Part shown: positions 53,125-62,437 of the stretch, piece after piece | Position numbering within the stretch: position 1 is the stretch's first letter | How the letters are laid out: every line of letters starts with the position of its first letter | From: Ancylobacter sp. SL191 | GTDB lineage: Bacteria; Pseudomonadota; Alphaproteobacteria; Rhizobiales; Xanthobacteraceae | Direction of reading: 5' to 3' | Length of the DNA: 64,000 nt | Assembly: GCF_026625645.1 (NCBI RefSeq) | Contig: NZ_CP113056.1 | Span: forward strand, 1,959,001-2,023,000 | The notes under the pieces: generated by a model | The model's database searches: none | What the model saw: the letters and a program-made list of their open reading frames with translations, nothing else | What the model was told of the DNA's origin: nothing | Translations under genes and position numbers: made by a program

Positions 53125-53703
53125 TCAGCCCTTCTTGTCGCCGAGCTGGTCGAGCCGCTTCTGCATGTCCGCGACCTGCCGCTTGAGCTCGTCGAAATCG
53201 TCGCTCTTGGCCGCCGGAGCCGTCGTCGCGGCGCCGGCCTGGGTCTCCTCGACCCGGCCATTGGGCAGGAACATCTTGAAGGTGCGGTCGAAGATTTCCA
53301 TGTTGCGCCGGACCTGATCTTCCATCACGCCGAAGCTGCCGACGCCAAAGGTCTTGGAGAACTGCTCGCGCATGTTCACCTGTTCCTTGGTGAAATTCTC
53401 GATCGACATGTCGAGATATTTCGGGACCAGCATCTGCATGCTGTCGCCATAAAAGCGGATGATCTGCCGCAGGAAGTTGATCGGCAGCAGGCTCTGCCCC
53501 TTGCCCTCCTGCTCGAAGATGATCTGAGTCAGTACCGAGTGCGTGATGTCTTCGGACGATTTCGCATCGTAGACGACGAAGTCCTCGCCATTCTTTACCA
53601 TCTGCGCGAGATCCTCGAGCGTCACGTAAGTGCTCGTTCCGGTGTTATACAGCCGGCGGTTCGCGTACTTCTTGATGGTGACGGGTTCGTTGGATTTTGC
53701 CAT
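53125..53703 (-). CDS. phaR: Polyhydroxyalkanoate synthesis repressor PhaR
   Basis: PhaR binds polyhydroxybutyrate granules and the promoters of PHA genes. The 192-residue protein starts with TIKKYANRRLYNTGTSTYVTLEDLA, the hallmark DNA-binding region, and has a PHB accumulation regulatory domain (SSEDITHSVLTQIIFEQE). The C-terminal helix region (KRQVADMQKRLDQLG) is coiled-coil-like. It is divergent from phaA-phaB, which it presumably controls. Confidence 0.95.
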   Translation of the reverse strand: MAKSNEPVTIKKYANRRLYNTGTSTYVTLEDLAQMVKNGEDFVVYDAKSSEDITHSVLTQIIFEQEGKGQSLLPINFLRQIIRFYGDSMQMLVPKYLDMSIENFTKEQVNMREQFSKTFGVGSFGVMEDQVRRNMEIFDRTFKMFLPNGRVEETQAGAATTAPAAKSDDFDELKRQVADMQKRLDQLGDKKG

Positions 53704-53965
53704 TGTGATCCGGTCGCCTTGATCGTTTCCCCATTGAAAAGTCTAGGACGTTTCAAAGCCCCCGGCTACAGGATTGTGCGCCGCGCCATGGGCAGAGGTA
53801 TCCAGGGTTGCGCCCCCTCCGAATTTACCGCGGCGCAATGCAGCCCTGCCATTGACATGGATCATCTGCCCCGCCGACCATAGCTGCACAGTAAGGGAAG
53901 GGCGCGGTGCGGGAGCCGCGCCGCCAAGAAAACCCGGTAACGACCCAAGCGGGAGGATGTCTTTC

Positions 53966-55144
<1,179 letters not shown>

Positions 55145-55265
55145 CGCGCGGCACAGGGGAGGCGGGGCGGTTCCAATCGCCCTGCCGCAAGGTAAAAAGG
55201 GTGGGTGATTCCGATGAACGGAAGCGCCCGGTTCCTTGGGGAAGGAACGCCAGAGGGGAAGCTAT

Positions 55266-55991
55266 ATGGGTCGAGTTGCGTTGGTCACCGGCGGCACCCG
55301 GGGCATTGGTGCGGCGATCAGCATGGCGCTGAAGGGCGCCGGCTATCAGGTCGCGGCCAGCTATGCGGGCAATGACGAGGCGGCAGCGGCGTTCACCGCC
55401 GAGACGGGTATCGCCGCCTTCAAATGGGACGTGGCGGACTTCGCCGCCTGCAAGGCCGGCATCGCCGAGGTCGAGGCCAAGCTCGGTCCGGTAGATATTC
55501 TCGTCAACAATGCCGGCATCACCCGCGACGGGATGCTGCACAAGATGACGCCGGACCAGTGGCACGCCGTGATCGGCACCAATCTGACGTCGGTATTCAA
55601 TATGTGCCGCAATGTGATCGAGGGCATGCGCGAGCGCAATTTCGGGCGCATCGTCTCGATCTCCTCCATCAATGGCCAGAAGGGCCAGATGGGCCAGACC
55701 AACTACTCCGCCGCCAAGGCCGGCGAGATCGGCTTCACCAAGGCGCTGGCGCAGGAGAGCGCGCGCAAGGGCATCACCGTCAACGCCATCTGCCCCGGCT
55801 ATATCGGCACCGAGATGGTGCGGGCGATCCCGCAGGATGTGCTCGACAAGCAGATCCTGCCGCAGGTGCCGCTCGGCCGCCTCGGCGAGCCGGAGGAAAT
55901 CGCCCGCTGCGTGCTGTTCCTCGTGGCGGACGATGCCGGCTTCATCACCGGCGCGACGCTGTCCGCCAATGGCGGCCAGTACATGGCGTGA
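55266..55991 (+). CDS. phaB: Acetoacetyl-CoA reductase
   Basis: PhaB reduces acetoacetyl-CoA to (R)-3-hydroxybutyryl-CoA with NADPH. The 241-residue SDR has VTGGTRGIG (7-15), NNAGITRDG, the catalytic Tyr147 and Lys151 and the SISSINGQKGQMGQTNY block typical of PhaB. The ATG at 55266 follows GAGGGGAAG. It follows phaA on the same strand; the synthase phaC is not in the window. Confidence 0.96.
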   Translation: MGRVALVTGGTRGIGAAISMALKGAGYQVAASYAGNDEAAAAFTAETGIAAFKWDVADFAACKAGIAEVEAKLGPVDILVNNAGITRDGMLHKMTPDQWHAVIGTNLTSVFNMCRNVIEGMRERNFGRIVSISSINGQKGQMGQTNYSAAKAGEIGFTKALAQESARKGITVNAICPGYIGTEMVRAIPQDVLDKQILPQVPLGRLGEPEEIARCVLFLVADDAGFITGATLSANGGQYMA

Positions 55992-56100
55992 CCAGCAGGG
56001 CCTGACACGGCCCGCCCATTGGATGAGGCGGGCGGCGCCTCATCCATCTTGGCGAAGCGGGCGGCGGGGGCCATAAGGGGCCTCCCGCCGAGGTGCCCCG

Positions 56101-56964
56101 ATGTCCCGCTCCACCGCCACTTTTATCGGCTTCACCGCCATCCTGCTCTGGGCGAGTCTTGCGCTCGCCACCTCCTCCACCGGCGCGGTGCCGCCCTTCC
56201 TGCTGACTGCGCTCACCTTCGCCATTGGCGGCGGTGTCGGGCTGATCGCGACGCTGGCGCGCGGCGTCGGGCTCGGCGTGTTCCGCCAGCCCTGGCCGGT
56301 CTGGCTGCACGGCGTCGGCGGGCTGTTCGGCTATCACTTCTTCTATTTCTCGGCGCTGAAGCTCGCCCCGCCGGCCGAGGCCGGGCTCATCGCCTATCTC
56401 TGGCCGCTGCTCATCGTGCTGCTCTCCGCCTTCCTGCCGGGCGAGAAGCTGCGCCCGGCCCATGTCGTCGGCGCGCTTATGGGCCTTGCCGGCACGGTGG
56501 TGCTGCTCGGCGCCAAGGCGGGCGGCTTCGGCTTCGCGGCGGAGTATGTGCCCGGTTATCTCGCGGCGGCGTTGTGCGCGGTGATCTGGGCGGTCTATTC
56601 CGTCGCCTCGCGGCGTTTCGCGAATGTGCCGACCGATGTGGTGGCCGGCTTTTGCCTCGCCACCGCCGCGCTCTCGGCAATCTGCCACGCGCTGTTCGAG
56701 CCGTCGATCTGGCCGGTCGGGTCCGAATGGATCGCGGTGGTGGCGCTGGGCATCGGCCCGGTCGGCATCGCCTTCTACACCTGGGACATCGGCATGAAGC
56801 GCGGCGACATCCGCCTGCTCGGCGTCGCCTCCTATGCCGCGCCGGTGCTGTCCACGCTCTTGCTGGTGGTCGCCGGCTTTGCCGCGCCGAGCTGGTCGCT
56901 GGGAACGGCCTGCGCGCTCATCGTCGGCGGTGCGGTGGTCGCCACGCTGCTGGCGCGGCGCTGA
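56101..56964 (+). CDS. EamA/DMT family transporter
   Basis: The 287-residue protein shows ten hydrophobic segments in two EamA repeats, starting TATFIGFTAILLWASLALATS and including GLIAYLWPLLIVLLSAFLPGE. It fits the drug/metabolite transporter superfamily; a subgroup annotated as aromatic amino-acid exporter YddG has the same N terminus pattern. The substrate is not readable from the sequence. Confidence 0.9.
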   Translation: MSRSTATFIGFTAILLWASLALATSSTGAVPPFLLTALTFAIGGGVGLIATLARGVGLGVFRQPWPVWLHGVGGLFGYHFFYFSALKLAPPAEAGLIAYLWPLLIVLLSAFLPGEKLRPAHVVGALMGLAGTVVLLGAKAGGFGFAAEYVPGYLAAALCAVIWAVYSVASRRFANVPTDVVAGFCLATAALSAICHALFEPSIWPVGSEWIAVVALGIGPVGIAFYTWDIGMKRGDIRLLGVASYAAPVLSTLLLVVAGFAAPSWSLGTACALIVGGAVVATLLARR

Positions 56965-56965
56965 C

Positions 56966-57072
56966 CTAGAGCATTTTCGAGCGAAGTGGATTCCGGTTCG
57001 CGTGAAGAAAATGCGCCGAAACCATAAGCTAGAGCTTTTCCGGTGAACGGGAATTCACCGGAAAAGTTCTAG
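56966..57072. repeat. Two-hairpin intergenic repeat (Rhizobiales type)
   Basis: The gap holds two structures. First, AGAGCATTTTC at 56969: stem GCATTTTC/GAAAATGC (56971-56978 with 57007-57014) around an inner stem GCGAA/TTCGC (56981-56985 with 56997-57001). Second, a 19-base palindrome with one mismatch and a six-base loop (57029-57047 with 57054-57072). The palindrome's end overlaps the stop codon of the cupin gene. Similar elements are common between genes in Rhizobiales. Confidence 0.75.
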
Positions 57073-57509
57073 CCGGGCGACCAGCCGGGGGCGGCCAGCT
57101 CGAAGCCGGCGAACTCGAAGCCGGGCGCGACGGTGCAGCCGACCAGCGTCCAGGCGCCGAGGCTGCGCGCTGCCTGCCAGGCGCCCTGCGGCACAAGGCG
57201 CTGCGGCTCCTCGCCATTCAGCAGGTCCGGCCCAAGGCGCAGCGCCTCGACCGGCCCGGTATCGCCCAGGGCGATGGACAGTTCCAGCGGCGCCCCGACA
57301 TGCCAGTGCCAGATCTCCACCGCGTCGACGCGGTGCCAGTGCGAGCTTTCGCCGGCCGAGAGCAGGAAATAGATGGCGGTCGAGACGGCGCGCCCTTCCG
57401 GCGTGCGCCGGTGGTCGCGGAAGGTCTCGCGGAAATGCCCGCCTTCCGGGTGCGGCTGGAGCCCGAGCCGGGCGATGACTTCTTGCGCCGTCAACCCGCT
57501 CATCGGCAT
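57069..57509 (-). CDS. DUF985 cupin protein
   Basis: The 146-residue protein has the DUF985 cupin core: GLQPHPEGGHFRETFRD, TAIYFLLSAGESSHWHRVDAVEIWHWHVG (two His-rich strands) and GWTLVGCTVAPGFEF-like AWTLVGCTVAPGFEF. Function unknown; the family is RmlC-like. It starts three bases after the gloB stop, so they are co-transcribed. The stop lies inside the downstream repeat palindrome. Confidence 0.9.
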   Translation of the reverse strand: MPMSGLTAQEVIARLGLQPHPEGGHFRETFRDHRRTPEGRAVSTAIYFLLSAGESSHWHRVDAVEIWHWHVGAPLELSIALGDTGPVEALRLGPDLLNGEEPQRLVPQGAWQAARSLGAWTLVGCTVAPGFEFAGFELAAPGWSPG

Positions 57510-57512
57510 GAC

Positions 57513-58286
57513 TCAGCCCTTGAAGCTGCTCTTGAGGCTGCGCAACTCGGTGAAGACCGCGCCGGGCTCGGCATCCGCGAGGCCGAGGCGGGCGGCGAGC
57601 TCCGGGTCATCGGCCCGCATGAAGGGGTTGGTCGCCTTCTCCGCGCCGATGGTGGTCGGCAGTGTCGGCTTGCCGGCGGCGACCAGCGCCTCGACCTCGA
57701 CGGCCTTCGCCTTCAGCGCCTCATTATCCGGGTCGACGCTCAGCGCGAAGCGGGCATTGGAAAGGGTATATTCGTGCCCGCAATAGACGGCGATGTCGTC
57801 CGGCAGCGCGCGCAGCCGCAGCAGCGATTCCCACAGCACCGGCGGGTCACACTCGAAGGGGCGGCCGCAGCCGAGCACGAACAGCGTGTCGCCGGCGAAG
57901 AGCAGGCGGGCCTCCTCGAACAGGAAGACGATGTGCCCCTTGGTGTGGCCGGGCGTCTCCAGCACGCGGCCGACCAGGCTGCCGACCGCGACCGGGTCGC
58001 CATCGACCACGGTGACATCGACGCCGGGAATGGTGTCGCGCTCGGCGCGCGGGGCGACGACGGTGGCGCCGTAACGCTCCTTCAGCGCCTCGACGCCGGC
58101 AATGTGGTCGGTGTGGTGATGGGTGACGAGGATATGCGTCAGCGTCCAGTTCTCGCGCTCCAGCGCGGCGAGGATGGGCGCCACCTCCGGCGCGTCGATC
58201 AGCGCCGTCGTCTCGGTCGTCGGGTCGTGCAGCAGCACGGCGTAATTGTCCGAGAGGCAGGGGATGAGACGCAGTTCGACCGACAT
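57513..58286 (-). CDS. gloB: Hydroxyacylglutathione hydrolase
   Basis: GloB (glyoxalase II) hydrolyses lactoylglutathione to lactate and glutathione. The 257-residue protein has the metallo-beta-lactamase motif THHHTDH, the start MSVELRLIPCLSDNYAV and the C-terminal glutathione-binding region with CGHEYTLSNARFAL. I use ATG 58286; an upstream ATG at 58307 would add seven residues. It is followed closely by the DUF985 gene. Confidence 0.96.
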   Translation of the reverse strand: MSVELRLIPCLSDNYAVLLHDPTTETTALIDAPEVAPILAALERENWTLTHILVTHHHTDHIAGVEALKERYGATVVAPRAERDTIPGVDVTVVDGDPVAVGSLVGRVLETPGHTKGHIVFLFEEARLLFAGDTLFVLGCGRPFECDPPVLWESLLRLRALPDDIAVYCGHEYTLSNARFALSVDPDNEALKAKAVEVEALVAAGKPTLPTTIGAEKATNPFMRADDPELAARLGLADAEPGAVFTELRSLKSSFKG

Positions 58287-58406
58287 GTCGTCCTCGGGGC
58301 TGGTCATCGAAAAAGGCGACGCGACCGCAGGCGAGCGGCCGCGTCTTCCTTGCAGTCTAGCCGACCCGCCGGGGGCGAGTCAGCGGTCTATCATGGCCGG
58401 GCGTCG

Positions 58407-58925
58407 TCAGCGGCATTCCTGCGCCGCGCGGTCGATCGCGGCCGAGATGCCGTTCAGCGAATAGGTGTCGGTGGTGACGTTGCCGCGCCCCGACGTGCCC
58501 TTCACCTTCACGTCGCGCCCCTTGCGGAGCGCGTCGATCAGGCGGGTCTCCTCGGCGACATTGCGCACCCAGGCGCCGCTGCCGCGGGTGTAGAGATCGA
58601 ACTGCGTCGTGCCGATGGTCAGCGCCGCGTCGACACCCTCCTTGAGGGGGAAGCCCATCACCACGCTGACCTCGTTCTTCACGTTCTCGGCGGTGCGCGT
58701 CGAGATGAAGAAATAGGCCGGGTCACGGTTGAGCCCGGCGGGGTCGCGGGTCTTGGGTTGGGAGAGGGCGTAGCAGATCTTGCCGCTGCCGCTGGTGTCG
58801 AGATACACGCCCCAGTCGCCAAACTGGCTGACGAGCTTCGGCGCACCCTGGGCGCTCGCGCCGGACACGCCGATGAAAGTCAGTGCCAAGCCGGCGAGTG
58901 CTGCGCGCACGATGCGTCGTACCAT
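58407..58925 (-). CDS. Invasion-associated locus B (IalB) family protein
   Basis: The 172-residue protein has a signal peptide (basic MVRRIVRAALAG, hydrophobic, cleavage near ASAQG) and the IalB pattern: SQFGDWGVYLDTSGSGKICYAL, PAYFFISTRTAENVKNEVSV and the GTTQFDLYTRG segment. IalB of Bartonella aids entry into red cells, but members in free-living Rhizobiales have unknown roles in the envelope. The ATG at 58925 begins the signal peptide. A long inverted repeat lies upstream. Confidence 0.9.
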   Translation of the reverse strand: MVRRIVRAALAGLALTFIGVSGASAQGAPKLVSQFGDWGVYLDTSGSGKICYALSQPKTRDPAGLNRDPAYFFISTRTAENVKNEVSVVMGFPLKEGVDAALTIGTTQFDLYTRGSGAWVRNVAEETRLIDALRKGRDVKVKGTSGRGNVTTDTYSLNGISAAIDRAAQECR

Positions 58926-58957
58926 GGTCCCCTTCCTCCGTTCTTCTGCCGCCGTGC

Positions 58958-59020
58958 GGTTCACACGATTCTCCGTTGAAGTCGCCACAGGGATAACGAG
59001 ACCCTTTGCCCGTGTGAACC
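58958..59020. promoter_or_regulatory. 10-bp perfect inverted repeat in the ialB leader
   Basis: GGTTCACACG (58958-58967) and CGTGTGAACC (59011-59020) pair perfectly around a 43-base loop; a smaller stem AGGG/CCCT sits inside. It lies 33-95 bases before the IalB start. A second hairpin, GAATGC/GCATTC (59031-59046), lies next to it. It could be a leader RNA structure or a pair of operator half-sites. Confidence 0.45.
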
Positions 59021-59164
59021 CTAACGCCCGGAATGCGACGGCATTCGCGATCAAATGCTGCGAGATCGGCGGCTAATTGAAGGCATGGTGAAGGAAAGAT
59101 TACCGTTGCCCGCCATCGACGTACCGTCACCTGTGGGCAACCGGAATCGGCACCAGCGGCGCCA

Positions 59165-59578
59165 TCAACGCCCGGCCAGCCGGTCGAGCGCGGCGCGGGC
59201 GGCGGCGCGGTGCGCCGGGTTGATATGGCCCGCGAGCATGTTGAGCGCGGTAGCGATCACCGCCGCGTCGTCGGTGAAGCCGATGGCGGGAAAAATGTCC
59301 GGCAGCGCGTCCGTGGGCAGCAGGAAATAGGCGAGGGCGCCGAACAGCAGGGCGCGCACCCGTGTCGGCGTCTGCCGGTCGAGCGCGCAGTAATAGGCGG
59401 CGGTCGCCTCCTCGGCGAAGGGCACCCGCGTGGCCACACCCGCCAGCTTGCGGAAAAAGCCGGCCCGCACCCGCGCCTCATCCTCGGGCGAGGCGGCAAA
59501 GCCCGCCGGATTGTCGGCATCGAACGCGTTCGCGTCGAAGGCGTCGGCGTCGAACACTGTGTCGGGTCGTGCGGCCAT
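59165..59578 (-). CDS. YkvA family (DUF1232) protein
   Basis: The 137-residue protein has the DUF1232 core: RVRALLFGALAYFLLPTDALPDIFPAIGFTDDAAVIATAL, one membrane-associated hairpin. The N-terminal 30 residues are Asp/Ala-rich with repeated FDADAFDANAFDAD. The ATG at 59578 is preceded by AGGAGGAGCC. Function of DUF1232 is unknown. It follows thpR after 59 bases on the same strand. Confidence 0.88.
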   Translation of the reverse strand: MAARPDTVFDADAFDANAFDADNPAGFAASPEDEARVRAGFFRKLAGVATRVPFAEEATAAYYCALDRQTPTRVRALLFGALAYFLLPTDALPDIFPAIGFTDDAAVIATALNMLAGHINPAHRAAARAALDRLAGR

Positions 59579-59637
59579 CAGTGGCTCCTCCTGCCTGTCG
59601 AGATGGTCGCGGTGAGGTCCGCACGCAAGATCGCCCG

Positions 59638-60171
59638 TCACATCAGCGGATAGGCGGCCTCCAGCCGATACGGCCCGCCACCCACGGAATCGCGCGAGGA
59701 ATACAGCACGAAGCGGCCGACCTCGAAGGTTGGGCTGCGGAAATAGCCGCGCAAGGCGAGATATTCCGCCACTTGCCGGGGTGACACGTCGCGCAGCCGG
59801 GCGAGGGTCACATGCGGCTTGAAGTTGCGCCCCTCCGGCGGCAGGCCGATGCGCTTCATCGCCCGCTCATGCTCGGCCTGCAGGTCGTTGAGCGCGTCAT
59901 TCGCCTTCACGCCGGCGAAGATCGAATGCGGCTTGTGATTGCCGAACTGGTCGACGCCCGCCAGCGTGAGATCGAAGCCGAAGCGGTCGATCTCGTCGAG
60001 CGCTGCCGCCGCGTCGCGGGCGACCGCGTGGTCCACGTCGCCGATGAAGCGCAGCGTCACATGGTAGAATTCCGGGCTGATCCAGCGGGCGCCGGGCAGG
60101 CCCCCGCGCAGCATCGACAGCGTCTCCGCGATGTCCGAGGGAATTTCGAGGGCGGTGAAGAGCCGCGGCAT
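59638..60171 (-). CDS. thpR: RNA 2',3'-cyclic phosphodiesterase
   Basis: ThpR belongs to the 2H phosphoesterases that open 2',3'-cyclic phosphates at RNA ends. The 177-residue protein starts PRLFTALEIPSDIAETL and has both catalytic motifs: His37 (HVTLRF) and His120 (HVTLAR). I use ATG 60171, preceded by AGGAGGGGGCC; the frame is open far upstream but not family-like. ykvA follows on the same strand. Confidence 0.95.
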   Translation of the reverse strand: MPRLFTALEIPSDIAETLSMLRGGLPGARWISPEFYHVTLRFIGDVDHAVARDAAAALDEIDRFGFDLTLAGVDQFGNHKPHSIFAGVKANDALNDLQAEHERAMKRIGLPPEGRNFKPHVTLARLRDVSPRQVAEYLALRGYFRSPTFEVGRFVLYSSRDSVGGGPYRLEAAYPLM

Positions 60172-60342
60172 GGCCCCCTCCTGTGATTTTCCTGCCAGGA
60201 AACCGGATCGATTTGACACGGATTCGCCAGCCGAGGAAAAGCGGAAAATGCGACAGGATGAAAACGCGCCCCGCGTCGACGTCCCACGCGTGCGTTCCGG
60301 TCGAAGCTGACGGGCGCACTGGAAGCCTATAGGATATGGGCG

Positions 60343-61176
60343 ATGAGCGAATCGACCGAAGATGCGGAACTTCCCGCCGCCGAGACGCCCGCTCCGGCGG
60401 CGCCGATCACCTTTGCCACTCTTTCCTCGATCTATCGTTACCCCGTGAAGGGGTTGACGCCCGAGCGGCTCGACGTGGTCGAGCTGGAGGCGGGGCGCTA
60501 TTTTCCGGGAGACCGGCTCTTCGCCATCGAGAATGGCCCGTCGGGCTTCATTCCCGAGGCGCCGGCCTTCCAGCCCAAGATCAAGTTCCTCATGCTGATG
60601 CGCAATGAGCGCCTCGCCGCGCTCGACGCGCGCTACGACGATGCGTCGGGCGAGCTGGTGATCGGGCACGAAGGCACGGAGGCTGTGCGCGGCGATCTGC
60701 GCACCCCCGAGGGACGGGCGGCCATTGAGGGCTTCTTCCAGCGCTACTCGCGCTATGAACTGCGCGGCGCGCCCAAGGTGCTGGCGGCACCCGAGGGTTT
60801 CCGTTTCGTCGACACAACGGAAGGCTTCGTCTCGCTGATCAATCTGGCGAGCTGCCGGGCGCTGGGCGAGGTCATCGGCCAGCCGCTCGACCCGCTGCGC
60901 TTCCGGGCCAATCTCTACCTCGACGGGCTGGAGCCCTGGGAGGAGTTCGATCTGGTCGGCCAGACCATCGACGTCGGTAATCATGTGAAGCTGCGGATCA
61001 CCGAGCGGATCATCCGCTGCGCGGCGACCAATGTGGACCCGGTCACCGCCAAGCGCGATCTCGATGTGCCGGGCACGCTGATGCGCACGCTCGGCCATGC
61101 CTATTGCGGCATCTTCGCCGAAGTGGTGCAGGGCGGCCTGCTGGCCGAGGGCGATTCGCTGCGCATCACGCTCTGA
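60343..61176 (+). CDS. MOSC domain-containing protein
   Basis: The 277-residue protein has a MOSC_N beta-barrel (YRYPVKGLTPERLDVVELEAGRYFPGDRLFAIE) and a C-terminal MOSC domain with RFRANLYLDGLEPWEEF and the conserved Cys in IIRCAATNVDP. MOSC proteins bind the molybdenum cofactor or transfer sulfur; family relatives include YcbX and mARC. The Cys is the usual sulfur/Moco ligand. The real start may be the ATG 60343; a Pro/Ala-rich lead of about 20 residues precedes the domain. Confidence 0.9.
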   Translation: MSESTEDAELPAAETPAPAAPITFATLSSIYRYPVKGLTPERLDVVELEAGRYFPGDRLFAIENGPSGFIPEAPAFQPKIKFLMLMRNERLAALDARYDDASGELVIGHEGTEAVRGDLRTPEGRAAIEGFFQRYSRYELRGAPKVLAAPEGFRFVDTTEGFVSLINLASCRALGEVIGQPLDPLRFRANLYLDGLEPWEEFDLVGQTIDVGNHVKLRITERIIRCAATNVDPVTAKRDLDVPGTLMRTLGHAYCGIFAEVVQGGLLAEGDSLRITL

Positions 61177-61232
61177 CGGCGCGCTGGCGAGGCGTCGACC
61201 TGCACCACCGAACTTTCGCTCATCGCCAAAAG

Positions 61233-61259
61233 AAAAGGCCCGGCTCAGCCGGGCCTTTT
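61233..61259. terminator. Bidirectional Rho-independent terminator
   Basis: AAAAGGCCCGG and CCGGGCCTTTT form a strong stem with A and T runs on either side. It lies between the convergent MOSC (plus) and DUF4167 (minus) genes and can end both. Confidence 0.85.
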
Positions 61260-61282
61260 GCATTGTGATGGGCGCTACCGGC

Positions 61283-62437
61283 TCACTCGCCGGCTTCGGC
61301 GGGGGCCGGGCTTGCCGCCTCGCTGCCGCCTTCGGCCTCACCTTCCGCGGCGCGGTAGCGGCGGCGGCGGGTGCGCGGCGCGCGGGCCTCACCTTCCTCA
61401 GCCTTGGGCGCGGCTTCCACCGGGGCTTCGGCGGCGGGCGCCTCAGCCGGCGGAGCCTTGGCGCGACGCGGGGCGCGCGGCTCCTTGACGGGCGCGGCCG
61501 GCGCGGCGGCGACCGGGGCCTCTACCTTCACGGGCGCTTCGACGGCGGTTTCCGTGCGGGCGGCCGGCGCCACCGGGGCGGGGCTGCTTGCCTGGGTGAT
61601 GAACGCCGGCAGGCCGATCTCGACCTCGACCGCGGGGCCGAGGCGCGGCTGCGGCTGCTGCGCGGGATCGCGATAGCCAGCATTCTCGCCCGCCTCGACG
61701 CGGGGCTCACGCGGCTCGCGGTAGGGGCGGTCGCGCCAGCGATTCTCGCGACCCTCGCTGCGCTCCTCGCGCGGCGCACGCTCGGGACGGTCCTGATTCC
61801 GGTCGGGATTGCGATCCTGATTCCGATCCTGGCTCCGGTCGGGGTTACGGTCCTGACCGCGCTCCTGGTTCCGGTCACGGTTGCGGTCGCCGCGATCGCG
61901 GTTGTCCCGGTCGCGATTGTCGCGATCCCGGTTGTCGCGGTCGCGGTTGTCGCGGTCGCGGTAGAAGTCGCGCGGGGCATTGTCGCGGTTGCCGTTCTCA
62001 CGGTTCCCATTGTCGCGATTGCCATTCTCGCGGTTTCCATCGCGATTGCCGTTGTCGCGGCCATTGTCACGCGGGTGCTGCGGCTCGCGGGCCTGGAAGG
62101 CCGGCTGACTGTCGGCGCCGCCCTCCTCGAAGTCCTCGTCATATTCTTCATCGTCGTTGCGGCTGAAGGGCTGACCCTGCACGCCGAACTGCGCCTGAGC
62201 GGCGACGATGATGCGGTAATAGTGCTCCGCGTGCTGCAGATAGTTCTCGGCCGCGACATGGTCGCCCGATGCCTGCGCGTCGCGCGCCAGCTGCTGGTAC
62301 TTCTCGACGATGTGCTGGGCCGTGCCGCGCACCTTCACATCCGGGCCGTTCGACTCATAGACGCGGGTGAGCGGGTTCTGGCTGCGCCGGTTATTGTTCC
62401 GGCCACGCATACGCTTCTGCTGGTTGTTATTTCGCAT
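61283..62437 (-). CDS. DUF4167 domain protein with Arg/Asp/Asn repeats
   Basis: The 384-residue protein has an N-terminal DUF4167 domain (about 1-75: NNNRRSQNPLTRVYESNGPDVKVRGTAQHIVEKY) known in alphaproteobacteria, and then an extended low-complexity part: DNGNRDNGNREN and RDRDNRDRD repeats, an Arg-Glu part, and an Ala/Pro/Lys-rich C terminus (EAPVKVEAPVAAAPAAP). It is probably an RNA-associated or disordered protein; function unknown. The ATG at 62437 starts MRNNNQQKRMRGRNNN; a start at 62479 is less likely. Confidence 0.88.
   Translation of the reverse strand: MRNNNQQKRMRGRNNNRRSQNPLTRVYESNGPDVKVRGTAQHIVEKYQQLARDAQASGDHVAAENYLQHAEHYYRIIVAAQAQFGVQGQPFSRNDDEEYDEDFEEGGADSQPAFQAREPQHPRDNGRDNGNRDGNRENGNRDNGNRENGNRDNAPRDFYRDRDNRDRDNRDRDNRDRDNRDRGDRNRDRNQERGQDRNPDRSQDRNQDRNPDRNQDRPERAPREERSEGRENRWRDRPYREPREPRVEAGENAGYRDPAQQPQPRLGPAVEVEIGLPAFITQASSPAPVAPAARTETAVEAPVKVEAPVAAAPAAPVKEPRAPRRAKAPPAEAPAAEAPVEAAPKAEEGEARAPRTRRRRYRAAEGEAEGGSEAASPAPAEAGE
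61785..62075. repeat. Tandem coding repeats in the DUF4167 gene
   Basis: Short tandem units, mainly 12 bases of the CGGTTGTCGCGG type, give the RDRDN, NGNRD and QDRNP repeats. Copies differ at single positions, so the length could vary between strains. This is coding DNA, not a CRISPR. Confidence 0.8.

Noticed and set aside
61785..62075. Possible CRISPR array
   Set aside because: The units are 12-base coding tandem repeats without spacers; no cas genes are near.
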